From positions 62,001-126,000 of the forward strand of contig JAAHFN010000023.1 of the NCBI GenBank assembly GCA_010672965.1: a stretch of 64,000 bases of DNA. Direction: 5' to 3'. Positions 17,327-25,164 of the stretch are shown piece after piece. The notes beneath the pieces are model-generated. The model had not been told where the DNA came from and did not search any database. It saw only the letters and a program-made list of their open reading frames with translations. Origin of the DNA: Oscillatoria sp. SIO1A7 (GTDB lineage: Bacteria; Cyanobacteriota; Cyanobacteriia; Cyanobacteriales; Laspinemataceae). Each line of letters starts with the position of its first letter. Position 1 is the stretch's first letter. The translations under genes were made by a program, and so were the position numbers.

Positions 17327-19465
17327 TTAGTCCACCACGTTTCCCTTATTTTTGCGGATAAAAGCACGGTCTTCAACCGATTGACCTTTGCTATCGACTC
17401 CCAAGGCTTGCAAGTCAGCTTCTACCATCAAAACAACCAATTCCTTAAAAGTAACCGAAGGTTCCCAACCTAAAATCTCTTTTGCTTTAGTGGGGTCGCC
17501 AATCAAGATATCAACTTCTGCAGGGCGCAAGTAGCGAGGATCGAACTCTACATAGTCGTGCCAATCGAGATTGACATGATTAAAAGCTAAGTCCAGAAAC
17601 TCTTTAATCGAGTGGGTTTCGCCAGTAGCAAGGACGTAATCGTCCGGTTTGTCGTGCTGGAGCATCATCCACATACCTCGAACGTAGTCCTTGGCGTAAC
17701 CCCAGTCCCGCTTGGAATCTAAATTGCCGAGATAGAGTTTTTTCTGCTTGCCAGCTACTATGCGAGCGATCGCCCGCGTAATCTTCCGGGTGACAAATGT
17801 CTCGCCACGACGAGGAGAATTATGAATCCAACCTTGGCCTACCCCTGCATGGAAAGTGCCCGAAGCCGTCGCTAAGTCAAATAACCAACCGTCGTATTCA
17901 ATCGGTTTTGCTGTAACAACAAGCGATCGCTTTTGGTCTGAGTTTTCTCCCTGACTCCCTGGCATAGAATTGAGATTAATTTGGTAGGATAGTCGTCCCT
18001 CTCGTTCTTCCGTTGCGATCGTCCCCGGTAGAGCGAGGGTTGTAAATGCCATCCAATACAGACCCGCTGCTAGAACTGCAGAATCGGTCTGCCATGCCTC
18101 GAATTCCGAGTAACTCTCGCGACTGTTTAATCCATTGCCCGCATTAAATCCTTGCAAAAACGCCAACCGCTCGCGATCGCAGGCATTGAGAATCCGCTTG
18201 GGAATGCGCTTGGCACCAGAGCTGGTGTAGAGCAATTCATAAATATAGCTACCGCAAGCAGTATTCCCAGTTAGCTCCAGCTCCATTAAATTCTCTGGCA
18301 GTTCAACTAGATCCGGAACGACAGACCGCGAGCTAATGCCAGCAGCAACCTTACGCCAAGAGGCAGCAATGCGATCTAGCACAGCCGAATCTCGATGAGC
18401 GATTCGTATATTTCCTTCCTTGCTAACGACCCCTGCAGCCGCTATCATGCCCAGCAGCCAAGCCTCGGTTTCAGTGATATCGATTTGCTCCGTTGGCTTG
18501 GGCAAATCTATAGAGGGTAAGAACTCCCCTGCCACGACATCGCCAGCCGGTTTTTCTATCGTCTTTCCTTCTTTTTCTACAAAAACGATATGATCGCTCG
18601 TCGCCTGATATATTGCCGCTCCGGCAGCAATTCGATTTACTTGTTTCTTTTCTCTGGTTTTCGAGCCATTCCAAGTTGCCGTCATGCAGGTGACTTCAGT
18701 CCAGCCCCGAGCATCCCAGACCTCAAATCTGTCTGAAGGAGCCAAGTCAGTGGTGTAGCGATTCTCCTGCGGAGACGCTGCGCGATCGCGGTGACTGGCA
18801 TCTGTCCGATGGGGAACCACATCCTCAATTGGCGCAATATCAATCAGGCCATTCTGGCGAACTATGACTGGGGTTTCAGCCGTTACGCATTCGTGATTGA
18901 ACAGAATTCCGTTGCAGGCAAATATATTATAAGACTCTCGATAATTTATCGTCTGCCAGTGGGCGTAAACCTTAGCACAGGCATAGGGGCTCCTTGGATA
19001 AAACGGAGTCGTTTCTTTTTGTGGAATTTCTTGTACCTTACCAAACATCTCCGAAGAACCTGCTTGATAAAAACGCACTTCAATTCCCGTCCTTTGCTGG
19101 TAGTCGCGAATCGCTTCCAGCAGACGTAGATTCCCCATGCCGACAGCATCGACCGTATATTCCGGCGAGTCGAAGCTAACCCGAACGTGAGATTGAGCGC
19201 CTAAATTGTAAATTTCTACCGGCTTGACTTGTTCCAAAATCCGTCGCAGAGTTGTGCCATCGGTTAAGTCACCGTAATGCAAAAATAATCTAGCTCCCTC
19301 GTTGTGAGGATCTTCGTAAATATGGTCTATCCGGTCTGTGTTAAAAGTAGAAGTCCGTCGTATAATACCGTGAACTTCATAACCTTGTTCTAGTAACAAC
19401 TCGCTTAAATACGAGCCATCTTGACCCGTAATGCCGGTTATTAGCGCTCGTTTCCGTTCCGTCAT
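17327..19465 (-). CDS. gmd: GDP-mannose 4,6-dehydratase with in-frame intein
   Basis: The exteins together make a full-length (355 aa) GDP-D-mannose 4,6-dehydratase, an NADP-dependent SDR enzyme producing GDP-4-keto-6-deoxymannose for fucose or rhamnose-type sugars. N-extein residues 1-192 carry ALITGITGQDGSYLSELLL, LHYGDLTDG, the QAGSSEMFG Ser and the catalytic SPYACAKVYAHW Tyr161/Lys165. The C-extein (163 aa) starts SPRRGETFVTRKITRAIARI and ends near DRAFIRKNKGNVVD. Between them lie 357 intein residues (193-549) inserted within the conserved FNHE-SPRRGE substrate-binding motif, so the enzyme should be inactive until spliced. It starts at ATG 19465. Neighbouring fcl completes the GDP-fucose branch. 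Confidence 0.95.
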   Translation of the reverse strand: MTERKRALITGITGQDGSYLSELLLEQGYEVHGIIRRTSTFNTDRIDHIYEDPHNEGARLFLHYGDLTDGTTLRRILEQVKPVEIYNLGAQSHVRVSFDSPEYTVDAVGMGNLRLLEAIRDYQQRTGIEVRFYQAGSSEMFGKVQEIPQKETTPFYPRSPYACAKVYAHWQTINYRESYNIFACNGILFNHECVTAETPVIVRQNGLIDIAPIEDVVPHRTDASHRDRAASPQENRYTTDLAPSDRFEVWDARGWTEVTCMTATWNGSKTREKKQVNRIAAGAAIYQATSDHIVFVEKEGKTIEKPAGDVVAGEFLPSIDLPKPTEQIDITETEAWLLGMIAAAGVVSKEGNIRIAHRDSAVLDRIAASWRKVAAGISSRSVVPDLVELPENLMELELTGNTACGSYIYELLYTSSGAKRIPKRILNACDRERLAFLQGFNAGNGLNSRESYSEFEAWQTDSAVLAAGLYWMAFTTLALPGTIATEEREGRLSYQINLNSMPGSQGENSDQKRSLVVTAKPIEYDGWLFDLATASGTFHAGVGQGWIHNSPRRGETFVTRKITRAIARIVAGKQKKLYLGNLDSKRDWGYAKDYVRGMWMMLQHDKPDDYVLATGETHSIKEFLDLAFNHVNLDWHDYVEFDPRYLRPAEVDILIGDPTKAKEILGWEPSVTFKELVVLMVEADLQALGVDSKGQSVEDRAFIRKNKGNVVD
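17819..18889 (-). other. Intein within Gmd (357 aa), degenerate LAGLIDADG endonuclease
   Basis: The intein starts at Cys1 (CVTAETPVIVRQNGLIDI, block A). Block B has GAAIYQATSDHIVFV with Thr97 and His100. The C-terminal blocks F and G read VTAKPIEYDGWLFDLATASG and TFHAGVGQGWIHN, ending in the His-Asn pair, with Ser as the first C-extein residue. All residues needed for class 1 splicing are therefore present. The middle is a two-motif LAGLIDADG region: LLGMIAAAGVV at 145-155 and FLQGFNAGNGL at 244-254. In both, the catalytic acid before the final Gly is replaced (Ala152 and Asn252), so homing activity is probably lost while splicing is kept. Confidence 0.93.
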
Positions 19466-20174
19466 TATCTATCTGCGTCCTTTGCAATTTGGCTAAAGAG
19501 GAGCGATCGCCTTTTTCGCTATTTCCCTTCAATTATTCCTCAAGGCTGAGGAGGGATAACCGCTTACCTCTATGTTATTTCTCTTGCCTGTCTGGAAAAG
19601 CCATTTCTTCAACTTTAACCTTTAAAAAAGCTAATAGTATAAAGAAACTGTGTATTTCGGCAAAAAATATGTAAACTTTCGATCTGGACTTCCCCATAGA
19701 CAACCTATCCTGCGCCCCTGCCTAGTGCCGCTGCGCTCCATGTCTCAAGGTAATAAGTCTCAAGGTAATAGTGCCTTTCTACCTTGGCTCCCGGCCACAA
19801 AAGAGCTGGTGGATTATTTCTGCCGCGCTGCACTAGGCTACATATTTCGATATATTTGCGTAAGTATTCTCTGTGGTTTTAGGCTATTCCAAAAAATAAA
19901 AATACCGCTTGTCCTAAAAGTTACACATTCATACCTGGAAACGATCGCAAATCTGTTCTTGAGCGAGTATGGTAAGGGCTCCACTGCGATCGCGCCCTAC
20001 AGACAAGGCTATATCGAACATCCACCCGCTTTTGCAGGCGATCGATGAAAAAATTTACAACCCCTCGGCAAGACTTACCCAAATTAAAACTAAAACTCAA
20101 AACCAACTCTATAATTGTCAACTGCCCCAGGAGGCTGGAGCAGTCGATCGCCAAGCATAGCCTAAAAATATACT
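19466..20174. other. Intergenic, 700 bp, no gene seen
   Basis: The stretch holds two GTCTCAAGGTAATA copies (19741-19771). Short open frames exist on both strands but lack ribosome sites and family resemblance. It separates gmd from the upstream sugar transferase on the same strand. Confidence 0.45.
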
Positions 20175-20879
20175 TTAGTAGGCTCCGTTGTTTTTTGGAA
20201 AAAGCACCACTTTAATCGTTTTTAGAACTATCCACATATCCATCCAGAAGTTTTTGAAGTTCACATAGTAAACGTCGATTTGGATTCTGCGGGGATAAGG
20301 GATATCATTTCGACCGGAAACCTGCCACAATCCGGTAATCCCAGGTCGAATTGTCAGCACCTTATCAATATGTCGGCCATATTTGGGCAGCTCCTCTACG
20401 ACCAATGGTCTAGGACCAACAACACTCATATCACCTTTCAACACATTCCAGAATTGTGGAAATTCATCCAGGCTGGTCACGCGCAAAAAATGACCTATCC
20501 AGGTAATTCGAGGGTCGTTTTTGAGTTTAAAGTTGTTCTCGAACTCAGCGCGGAGATGGGGGGATGTTTCCATCATTTCTAGCAGCATTTCGTCTGCGTT
20601 TGCCACCATTGTTCTGAATTTCAGACAGCCGAATTGTTGGCGGTTTTTCCCTACTCGTTCCTGTCTATAAAAAACAGGTCCAGGAGAACTTGCTGCAATA
20701 AGCAGGCCCAATAGCAGATAGGCTGGGGAAAAGAAAATCAGAACAAATAGAGAAAACAAGACATCGAACAGCCGCTTGGAAAACTCTCCGTCTATCCTAG
20801 GCAGGACGAGGTGCTGCTTGCCATGCCTCGCCACTGCACGAATCATTTTTCCGGAGATGAGTTGGCTATCGGCAGTCAT
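20175..20879 (-). CDS. Undecaprenyl-phosphate sugar transferase (bacterial sugar transferase family)
   Basis: This is a polyisoprenyl-phosphate hexose/GalNAc-1-phosphate transferase of the PssE/WbaP/WcaJ class, which starts a repeat unit on the membrane lipid. It has a hydrophobic re-entrant segment (LFSLFVLIFFSPAYLLLGLL at about 42-61), then the catalytic region SPGPVFYRQERVGKN, FGCLKFRTMV, the DEFPQFWNVLKGDMSVVGPR signature, and RPGITGLWQVSGR. At 234 residues it is the minimal catalytic core without the extra N-terminal helices of WcaJ. ATG 20879 has GAAGGAG five bases upstream. It probably initiates the exopolysaccharide for which Gmd and Fcl supply sugar. An IS110-like gene lies directly upstream and may have displaced its promoter. 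Confidence 0.92.
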   Translation of the reverse strand: MTADSQLISGKMIRAVARHGKQHLVLPRIDGEFSKRLFDVLFSLFVLIFFSPAYLLLGLLIAASSPGPVFYRQERVGKNRQQFGCLKFRTMVANADEMLLEMMETSPHLRAEFENNFKLKNDPRITWIGHFLRVTSLDEFPQFWNVLKGDMSVVGPRPLVVEELPKYGRHIDKVLTIRPGITGLWQVSGRNDIPYPRRIQIDVYYVNFKNFWMDMWIVLKTIKVVLFPKNNGAY

Positions 20880-20970
20880 CTTACTCCTTCACTTCACACC
20901 ACACATAGTCCCGATCGTACAACCTCCAGACGCTTATGTTCTCCTCAGACAATAAGCTGACCGGACAGAA

Positions 20971-20987
20971 GCCCCCATGTTGGGGGC
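20971..20987. promoter_or_regulatory. Short strong hairpin downstream of the IS110-like gene
   Basis: GCCCCCA and TGGGGGC are separated by TGT, 17-33 bases after the transposase stop on the minus strand. There is no T-run on either strand, so this may be part of the element end or an RNA structure rather than a simple terminator. Confidence 0.5.
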
Positions 20988-21003
20988 CGATTGCAGTCGG
21001 ATG

Positions 21004-22380
21004 TTAGCGCTGGCCTAGCGCTCGTATTAATTCACGATACAACATATTGGCCACTTTGGCCGATATTTTAGTCGTTACGGCCTTGGGAATTAATCCCTTA
21101 ATGCGGTTCCCATCTTCGTCGAATTTAAGCTTTTCGCAATAATTAATCAGCTCGTTTGCTAGGTCGGTGTCGGGCAGCTTATCCCTGACTTCAACCATAG
21201 AACGAGAGAAGCGCCAAAGGGTGACGCGGGCGCTGCTAGATCCGGCTTTATTCTCGTACCAGTAATCGCCGGATTGCTTGATAACCGACCCCATGCCGAG
21301 CTGCATTTTGAAGATATCGCGGCTGTGGTTTATCTTGCAGCGCTTGGTTGTTTTGCCCTTTTTATCGACAACTCGGCGTCCGCTTTTACTGTAGGATGCT
21401 TCGTGCTTATCTACCTCCTTAACCCGATACTCGATCCATTCGGTGCCCTCGTCGTTGAGGAAAGATTCAAACGGGTAGATGCGAGTCAGGATGTTAGCTC
21501 GTATTTTCAGGGGAAAACCAAAGCGATCGAATATCGAGTGATATACTTCAAAGCAAGGGTTATCGACTAACCGTTTTAATTCCGCTTCCAATCGCTTGTC
21601 GGAATCGTGGACGATGGCCAGAATCCGCGCCTGCTCTCGGAGGTAGGGATCTATTTCTATATTGTAGGAGCGGGCTACCGATTTTTGGTAGCTGTTGTTA
21701 ACCCGACTCCAACCTACCTTAGTGCAGCGCTCCGGCTGCTCTCCGAGAAAAGCCAGCAGCGGCGGCAAGTTTCCCTCAATTTTGGTGCCGCTGTTAGAAA
21801 TCTTGCGCTCCGGCCACTGCCAAGTCATTAGCTGCTGGGCATAGTTGCCGACGACCCGAGAGGTTTTATTACTGTGTTCCAAATACAGGCAAGCAGCCCT
21901 CAGCTCGTCAATGGGATGGGGTCGGTGCATTAAGAAATACTTGGGATTAAGCTCGCCGGTTGCTAATAAATGTTCCTGGTCGAACAAATAAGCTGCTAGC
22001 GCCAGGGCGTCGGCGCTATCTGTTTTGTTGGGCAACTGCCGACCGGCGCGATAAGTGCGAGCTTGGACGTGACCAACCCAACGAATATTAACTGCGGCGC
22101 TCTCCAATGCTTTAGCCCATAGGTGGCTGTAGTGCAATCCAGTAGGTTCTATAGCAGCGTCGGTTACGCCATTGAATAGCAGAAAAGAAATAAACTCGGG
22201 AAGGCCAGGTGGCGGATTGGTGCGGCTCTCTCCCTCGGGATTTAAATAAAACTTGGGATAGTTTAACTTTAACTTCTGGGAGGTTTTGTTCCAATGGGCA
22301 ATTAGGCCACCTTTAGGGTATTCTTCCAATAGATGAACCGTGACGCTATCTTTCGATACGTCAATTCCTATTTTATTCAT
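21004..22380 (-). CDS. IS110-like DEDD recombinase/transposase
   Basis: The N-terminal RuvC-like DEDD domain shows IGIDVSKDSVTVHLL (Asp near residue 7), DAAIEPTGLHYSHLW (Glu) and RQLPNKTDSADALALAAYL (Asp pair). A long middle and a C-terminal region follow, the latter with LGMGSVIKQSGDYWYENK resembling the Transposase_20-type part that carries the catalytic Ser in IS110 enzymes. At 458 residues it is longer than the usual 330-400 and the C-terminal match is weak, so it is a divergent branch. It starts at ATG 22380. It lies downstream, on the same strand, of the small-gene run 24043-22747; the second copy at 38007 is also preceded by fragments of that run. IS110 elements lack terminal inverted repeats, so boundaries cannot be drawn. 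Confidence 0.8.
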   Translation of the reverse strand: MNKIGIDVSKDSVTVHLLEEYPKGGLIAHWNKTSQKLKLNYPKFYLNPEGESRTNPPPGLPEFISFLLFNGVTDAAIEPTGLHYSHLWAKALESAAVNIRWVGHVQARTYRAGRQLPNKTDSADALALAAYLFDQEHLLATGELNPKYFLMHRPHPIDELRAACLYLEHSNKTSRVVGNYAQQLMTWQWPERKISNSGTKIEGNLPPLLAFLGEQPERCTKVGWSRVNNSYQKSVARSYNIEIDPYLREQARILAIVHDSDKRLEAELKRLVDNPCFEVYHSIFDRFGFPLKIRANILTRIYPFESFLNDEGTEWIEYRVKEVDKHEASYSKSGRRVVDKKGKTTKRCKINHSRDIFKMQLGMGSVIKQSGDYWYENKAGSSSARVTLWRFSRSMVEVRDKLPDTDLANELINYCEKLKFDEDGNRIKGLIPKAVTTKISAKVANMLYRELIRALGQR

Positions 22381-22746
22381 TTTTCACCAACAAGAAATAA
22401 CAAATCGCTCGCCTGATAGTCCCTAGTGCGCGAATTTCCCTAACGCGGGCAAAAGCCAATGCGCGATTCTCCTCGAACAACATCGGACAGGCATGACACC
22501 GCTGGTGCTGGGGACGTGCGCTCGAACATAATAACGAACGGGTCGTGGTTCGCTAGTAACGCCTCAATCCCCCAGCGGAGGCAGGCCGATCGCGACTCGA
22601 CCTACGACCGGCAGAGATTGCCGGTTTCGGTTGCGGGAGTCGCCACCACAACCCAGTAACTAGAAAGAAAGTTCTAGCTACTGGCCGTTTAATGGGCTCG
22701 TCAGGTAGGTATTAGAATGGCAAAAAGGTTTGCCGTCGCGAGGGAA
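22381..22746. other. Structured non-coding region upstream of the recombinase; candidate bridge RNA locus
   Basis: This GC-rich 366-bp gap has several short inverted pairs: GTAACTAGAAAGAAAG / CTTTC...CTAGCTAC near 22656-22682, and CCGGCAGAGATTGCCGG at 22609-22625. No coding frame is convincing. In IS110 elements the non-coding end beside the recombinase start can specify a bridge RNA that recognises donor and target DNA, so this position is where one would be expected. That is inference from the family, not shown by the sequence. Confidence 0.35.
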
Positions 22747-23001
22747 TTATTCGCTGCCGCGATCGCCTTCATTAGTATCGCGTTGCATCTTATGAGCTTG
22801 TTCCCAAGCGTCAATCAAAATGTTGGCGTCCTCTCCTTCAAATATCTGCCTGTTGCCGTTATCCCAAGTGACGGTAACGTAAGGTATCCAGCTCTGGGGA
22901 AATACTTCCATATGACGGATGTGAGCGAGATTTAGCCATTGGTTGCTGTGGAGCTTGCAGCTCCAAACTGCTGGCACCCGTACTATGCTGACTTGCGACA
23001 T
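22747..23001 (-). CDS. Hypothetical protein (84 aa) of the small-gene module
   Basis: ATG 23001 opens an 84-residue frame beginning MSQVSIVRVPAVWSCKLHSN. The middle (SWIPYVTVTWDNGNRQIFEG then EDANILIDAWEQAHKM) has alternating beta-type and helical character like a small two-layer fold, and the acidic C-terminus ends GDRGSE. No family is recognised. It is the last small gene before the IS110-like recombinase and the most distal of the same-strand run. Confidence 0.55.
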   Translation of the reverse strand: MSQVSIVRVPAVWSCKLHSNQWLNLAHIRHMEVFPQSWIPYVTVTWDNGNRQIFEGEDANILIDAWEQAHKMQRDTNEGDRGSE

Positions 23002-23066
23002 GTGTTATAATCCTCGTAACTTGAATAGATTGTTGCGATCGCTCCAGGGCGATCGCATTTATTTTC

Positions 23067-23261
23067 CTAGTCCTCGTAGCAGCCGCGCTCGTCGATTATC
23101 CGCATTTGTAAATGGGGATATTCCGAGCTTATAAGCTTGGCCGCAACGATAGCGGTCAACTCCTTGGTATAGCGGTTGAGCCGCACCGGAATAAAGTTGC
23201 AGTCAAACCCAACCAATAAAAATGGATATAGACGGGGGTCTTTCCACTCCATAGGATGCAC
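23067..23261 (-). CDS. Hypothetical protein (about 60 aa) of the small-gene module
   Basis: The frame opens at a GTG (MHPMEWKDP), with an ATG three codons later that may be the true start. It reads LYPFLLVGFDCNFIPVRLNR then YTKELTAIVAAKLISSEYPH. No family is recognised. It begins 11 bases after the 70-aa gene stop, suggesting translational coupling. In the second locus (37806-37826) the homologous start region reads the same as far as ATGGA and then diverges, so this gene has been lost there. Confidence 0.5.
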   Translation of the reverse strand: MHPMEWKDPRLYPFLLVGFDCNFIPVRLNRYTKELTAIVAAKLISSEYPHLQMRIIDERGCYED

Positions 23262-23272
23262 CTCAGTTGAGA

Positions 23273-23485
23273 CTAGAAGTTGTCATAGTTGTAAGGTTTG
23301 GGACGATCGCCCTCCGTTTCCTCGTCGGCAGATTCGTTTATCTTCCGGGAAACCCACTCGCGAAGAGTGTGGTAAGCGTTGTTCCAATCGTCGCTTGATT
23401 CGATGTCTGCTACGGCCTCCACGCTGATGGAATGGTAGGGCTTGTAGGACACCGTTTGTTTGTAGGTTATCTGCGTCAATCGCAT
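23273..23485 (-). CDS. Hypothetical protein (70 aa), duplicated in fragment at 37680-37805
   Basis: It starts at ATG 23485, three bases after the preceding stop, reading MRLTQITYKQTVSYKPYHSI and then SSDDWNNAYHTLREWVSRKI, with an acidic ESADEETEGDRPK tail. The N-terminal part looks beta-rich and the C-terminal part helical. No family is recognised. A diverged copy of its C-terminal 40 residues lies at 37680-37805, next to the second IS110-like gene, showing that the module existed twice. Confidence 0.65.
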   Translation of the reverse strand: MRLTQITYKQTVSYKPYHSISVEAVADIESSDDWNNAYHTLREWVSRKINESADEETEGDRPKPYNYDNF

Positions 23486-23488
23486 AAT

Positions 23489-24043
23489 TTATTCCTCGTT
23501 AATTTGCTCTAAAATTTCCTCAAAACCTGCTAAGACAACGTTGTAACGTTCGCGACACAAAGCGGCAACTACTTTGAGAGTAGATACGCATTCTTCCCAT
23601 CGCTCGCTACTCTTATGTCCTTTGAAATCAATAATCAAATGAGCGGCCTCCTCTAACCGCGATAATCGAGATAAGACACCCTCAGTAGTAGCACTGCCAG
23701 AAATCAGGTATTGATGGAATTCTTTTAGATACTTCAAGGTGTTATCTAAATGGCACTCATCTACTAACTCTTGGATACCTTTATCTAAGTCTTCGTTCCA
23801 GCCTGTCTCTAACATTTGGCCAACTAAAGGACTCATGTTAGCTAAAGTCTGTTGAATTCCTTTGGCAAACGTTCGGACGTTATCTTTAACTGTTTCGTCT
23901 GCATCAGAATTGCGCAATCCTATCTGCAAATGGGCGCAGATACCAAATAGCGAAAGTGCGTTCGCCATTAGCATCACTTTTGGTTGTTCGGTCAGCTCGG
24001 CTAAGGCTTGCGTGTATTTCTTAATTGGGTCATTTTCAGACAT
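23489..24043 (-). CDS. Hypothetical helical protein (184 aa), duplicated in fragment at 36815-36954
   Basis: ATG 24043 (MSENDPIKKYTQALAELTEQ) has AGGA six bases upstream; an open frame extends further but without family-like sequence. The protein is almost entirely helical, for example MLMANALSLFGICAHLQIGL, VKDNVRTFAKGIQQTLANMS and VLSRLSRLEEAAHLIIDFKG, and looks like a bundle. No function is recognised. The last 45 residues (RWEECVSTLKVVAALCRERY onwards) are repeated in diverged form at 36815-36954. It is tightly followed by the 70-aa gene. Confidence 0.7.
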   Translation of the reverse strand: MSENDPIKKYTQALAELTEQPKVMLMANALSLFGICAHLQIGLRNSDADETVKDNVRTFAKGIQQTLANMSPLVGQMLETGWNEDLDKGIQELVDECHLDNTLKYLKEFHQYLISGSATTEGVLSRLSRLEEAAHLIIDFKGHKSSERWEECVSTLKVVAALCRERYNVVLAGFEEILEQINEE

Positions 24044-24119
24044 AGGAATCCTGTCCTCTACAAAAAATTGCGAGAATAAACTAATCGTCGGGAAACGATT
24101 TTTAGTAGCAAAAAGTAAG

Positions 24120-24986
24120 CTAGGGGGCGCGAGGGGGGTTGGTGCGTGCAAGCAACGACCCTCTTTGTCGCGCCCTATCCATATATGACGGCTGGGTTAG
24201 TGGTAGGTGAGGCGTGGAGTTACCCCCAGCTTCGAGGGGGTTCGGTCCCAAGCATATCGAAGCTCGAAAAAAAAATGCAGTAATTGTTATGCATTTACGG
24301 GCCACCGTAATACCCCATAGTTCGGTGCTATTCCGCGTTATGTTGGCCCAATGCCCCCCAATGCCGCCCAATGCTTGATTGGGATTAGCAGCGCGGACGA
24401 GCCTCACCGCTGCTATGCTGAAAATGTTCACGCCCATCTCGGCCAAATTGTTGATGGGATTGGCACCCTTTTGGTCACAGTCGCCCCAAGGAATTGCGGA
24501 CCTTCCTTTGTCCGCGATCGCGCTTCCAACTTGGGGCGATTTTTGTTTGGAAAGTGCCGAACGATCCAAAGTGCTGGAAATCTCCAACAATTGCCCCTTG
24601 GTTTCGGTGTTATATAATAAGTGGTGGAATGGACGGGAAAGCCCGCGCATTGCCAGATCGTCTGAGTAGGTCACCGGCAACAGTTCAGAAGCCCCGGATG
24701 TAGTGGACAACTCCAGGTCCTGCTGTGCTACATCTGGGGTTTTTGGTTTCCCCGCTGCACAGTTGCCCGACACTACATCTGGAGATTGACCCTCAGTTGC
24801 TTGAGGCGCTTCGCCACCCACTTCACTCGGTATCTCGCCATCATTTTCAGCAATCCACTCGCGAATAAAAGCCAGCAAGTCCGCCTTGCGGGGGCACTTG
24901 GAATAGCCCGTGATTTTTCTTTCCTTGCAAAATTCCCTTAGCTGGCGGACTGTCAGACCACCAAGGTCGGGATAGCTATCTTTCAT
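24120..24986 (-). CDS. SAP-like domain protein, C-terminal part doubtful
   Basis: Starting at ATG 24986 (MKDSYPDLGG), residues 9-45 form a SAP/Rho-N-like helix-extended-helix motif: LTVRQLREFCKERKITGYSK then CPRKADLLAFIREWI. Such motifs bind DNA or RNA. The following acidic, Pro/Thr-rich linker (EIPSEVGGEAPQATEGQSPD) looks natural. The final ~130 residues (to 24120) have odd composition (LARTNPPRAP end) and overlap CCAATGCC repeats, so the real protein may be shorter through an undetected frameshift. It is transcribed away from the XRE gene at 25165 and toward the small-gene module, so it may head that operon. Confidence 0.5.
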   Translation of the reverse strand: MKDSYPDLGGLTVRQLREFCKERKITGYSKCPRKADLLAFIREWIAENDGEIPSEVGGEAPQATEGQSPDVVSGNCAAGKPKTPDVAQQDLELSTTSGASELLPVTYSDDLAMRGLSRPFHHLLYNTETKGQLLEISSTLDRSALSKQKSPQVGSAIADKGRSAIPWGDCDQKGANPINNLAEMGVNIFSIAAVRLVRAANPNQALGGIGGHWANITRNSTELWGITVARKCITITAFFFRASICLGPNPLEAGGNSTPHLPLTQPSYMDRARQRGSLLARTNPPRAP

Positions 24987-25061
24987 CTTTTTAATGCCTC
25001 TGCGAAATAAAGAGGTAAATAGAAACAGAGGAGCAGGCCGCTGACTACCGCACCCTAGCAA

Positions 25062-25164
25062 AGTCTGGAAGTGAGGGGCCTGTCTGCTTTGTAGTGTCTC
25101 TATATATGTGTATAGCCTTTAATTTTGCCTTTTTCAAGGGGTGTACGCATATTTTTTTGATAAA
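25062..25164. promoter_or_regulatory. Divergent promoter region between SAP-like and XRE genes
   Basis: The 178 bases between the divergent starts (24986 and 25165) include an alternating TATATATGTGTATA stretch at 25101-25114 and TATAGCC. The XRE protein is the obvious candidate repressor of this interval, as in phage and island immunity regions. No perfect operator dyad is seen. Confidence 0.35.

Noticed and set aside
24351-24703. Three plus-strand ORFs of 69-96 codons opposite the SAP-like gene
   Set aside because: Overlapping frames with compositional bias from repeats, no ribosome sites and no recognisable domains.
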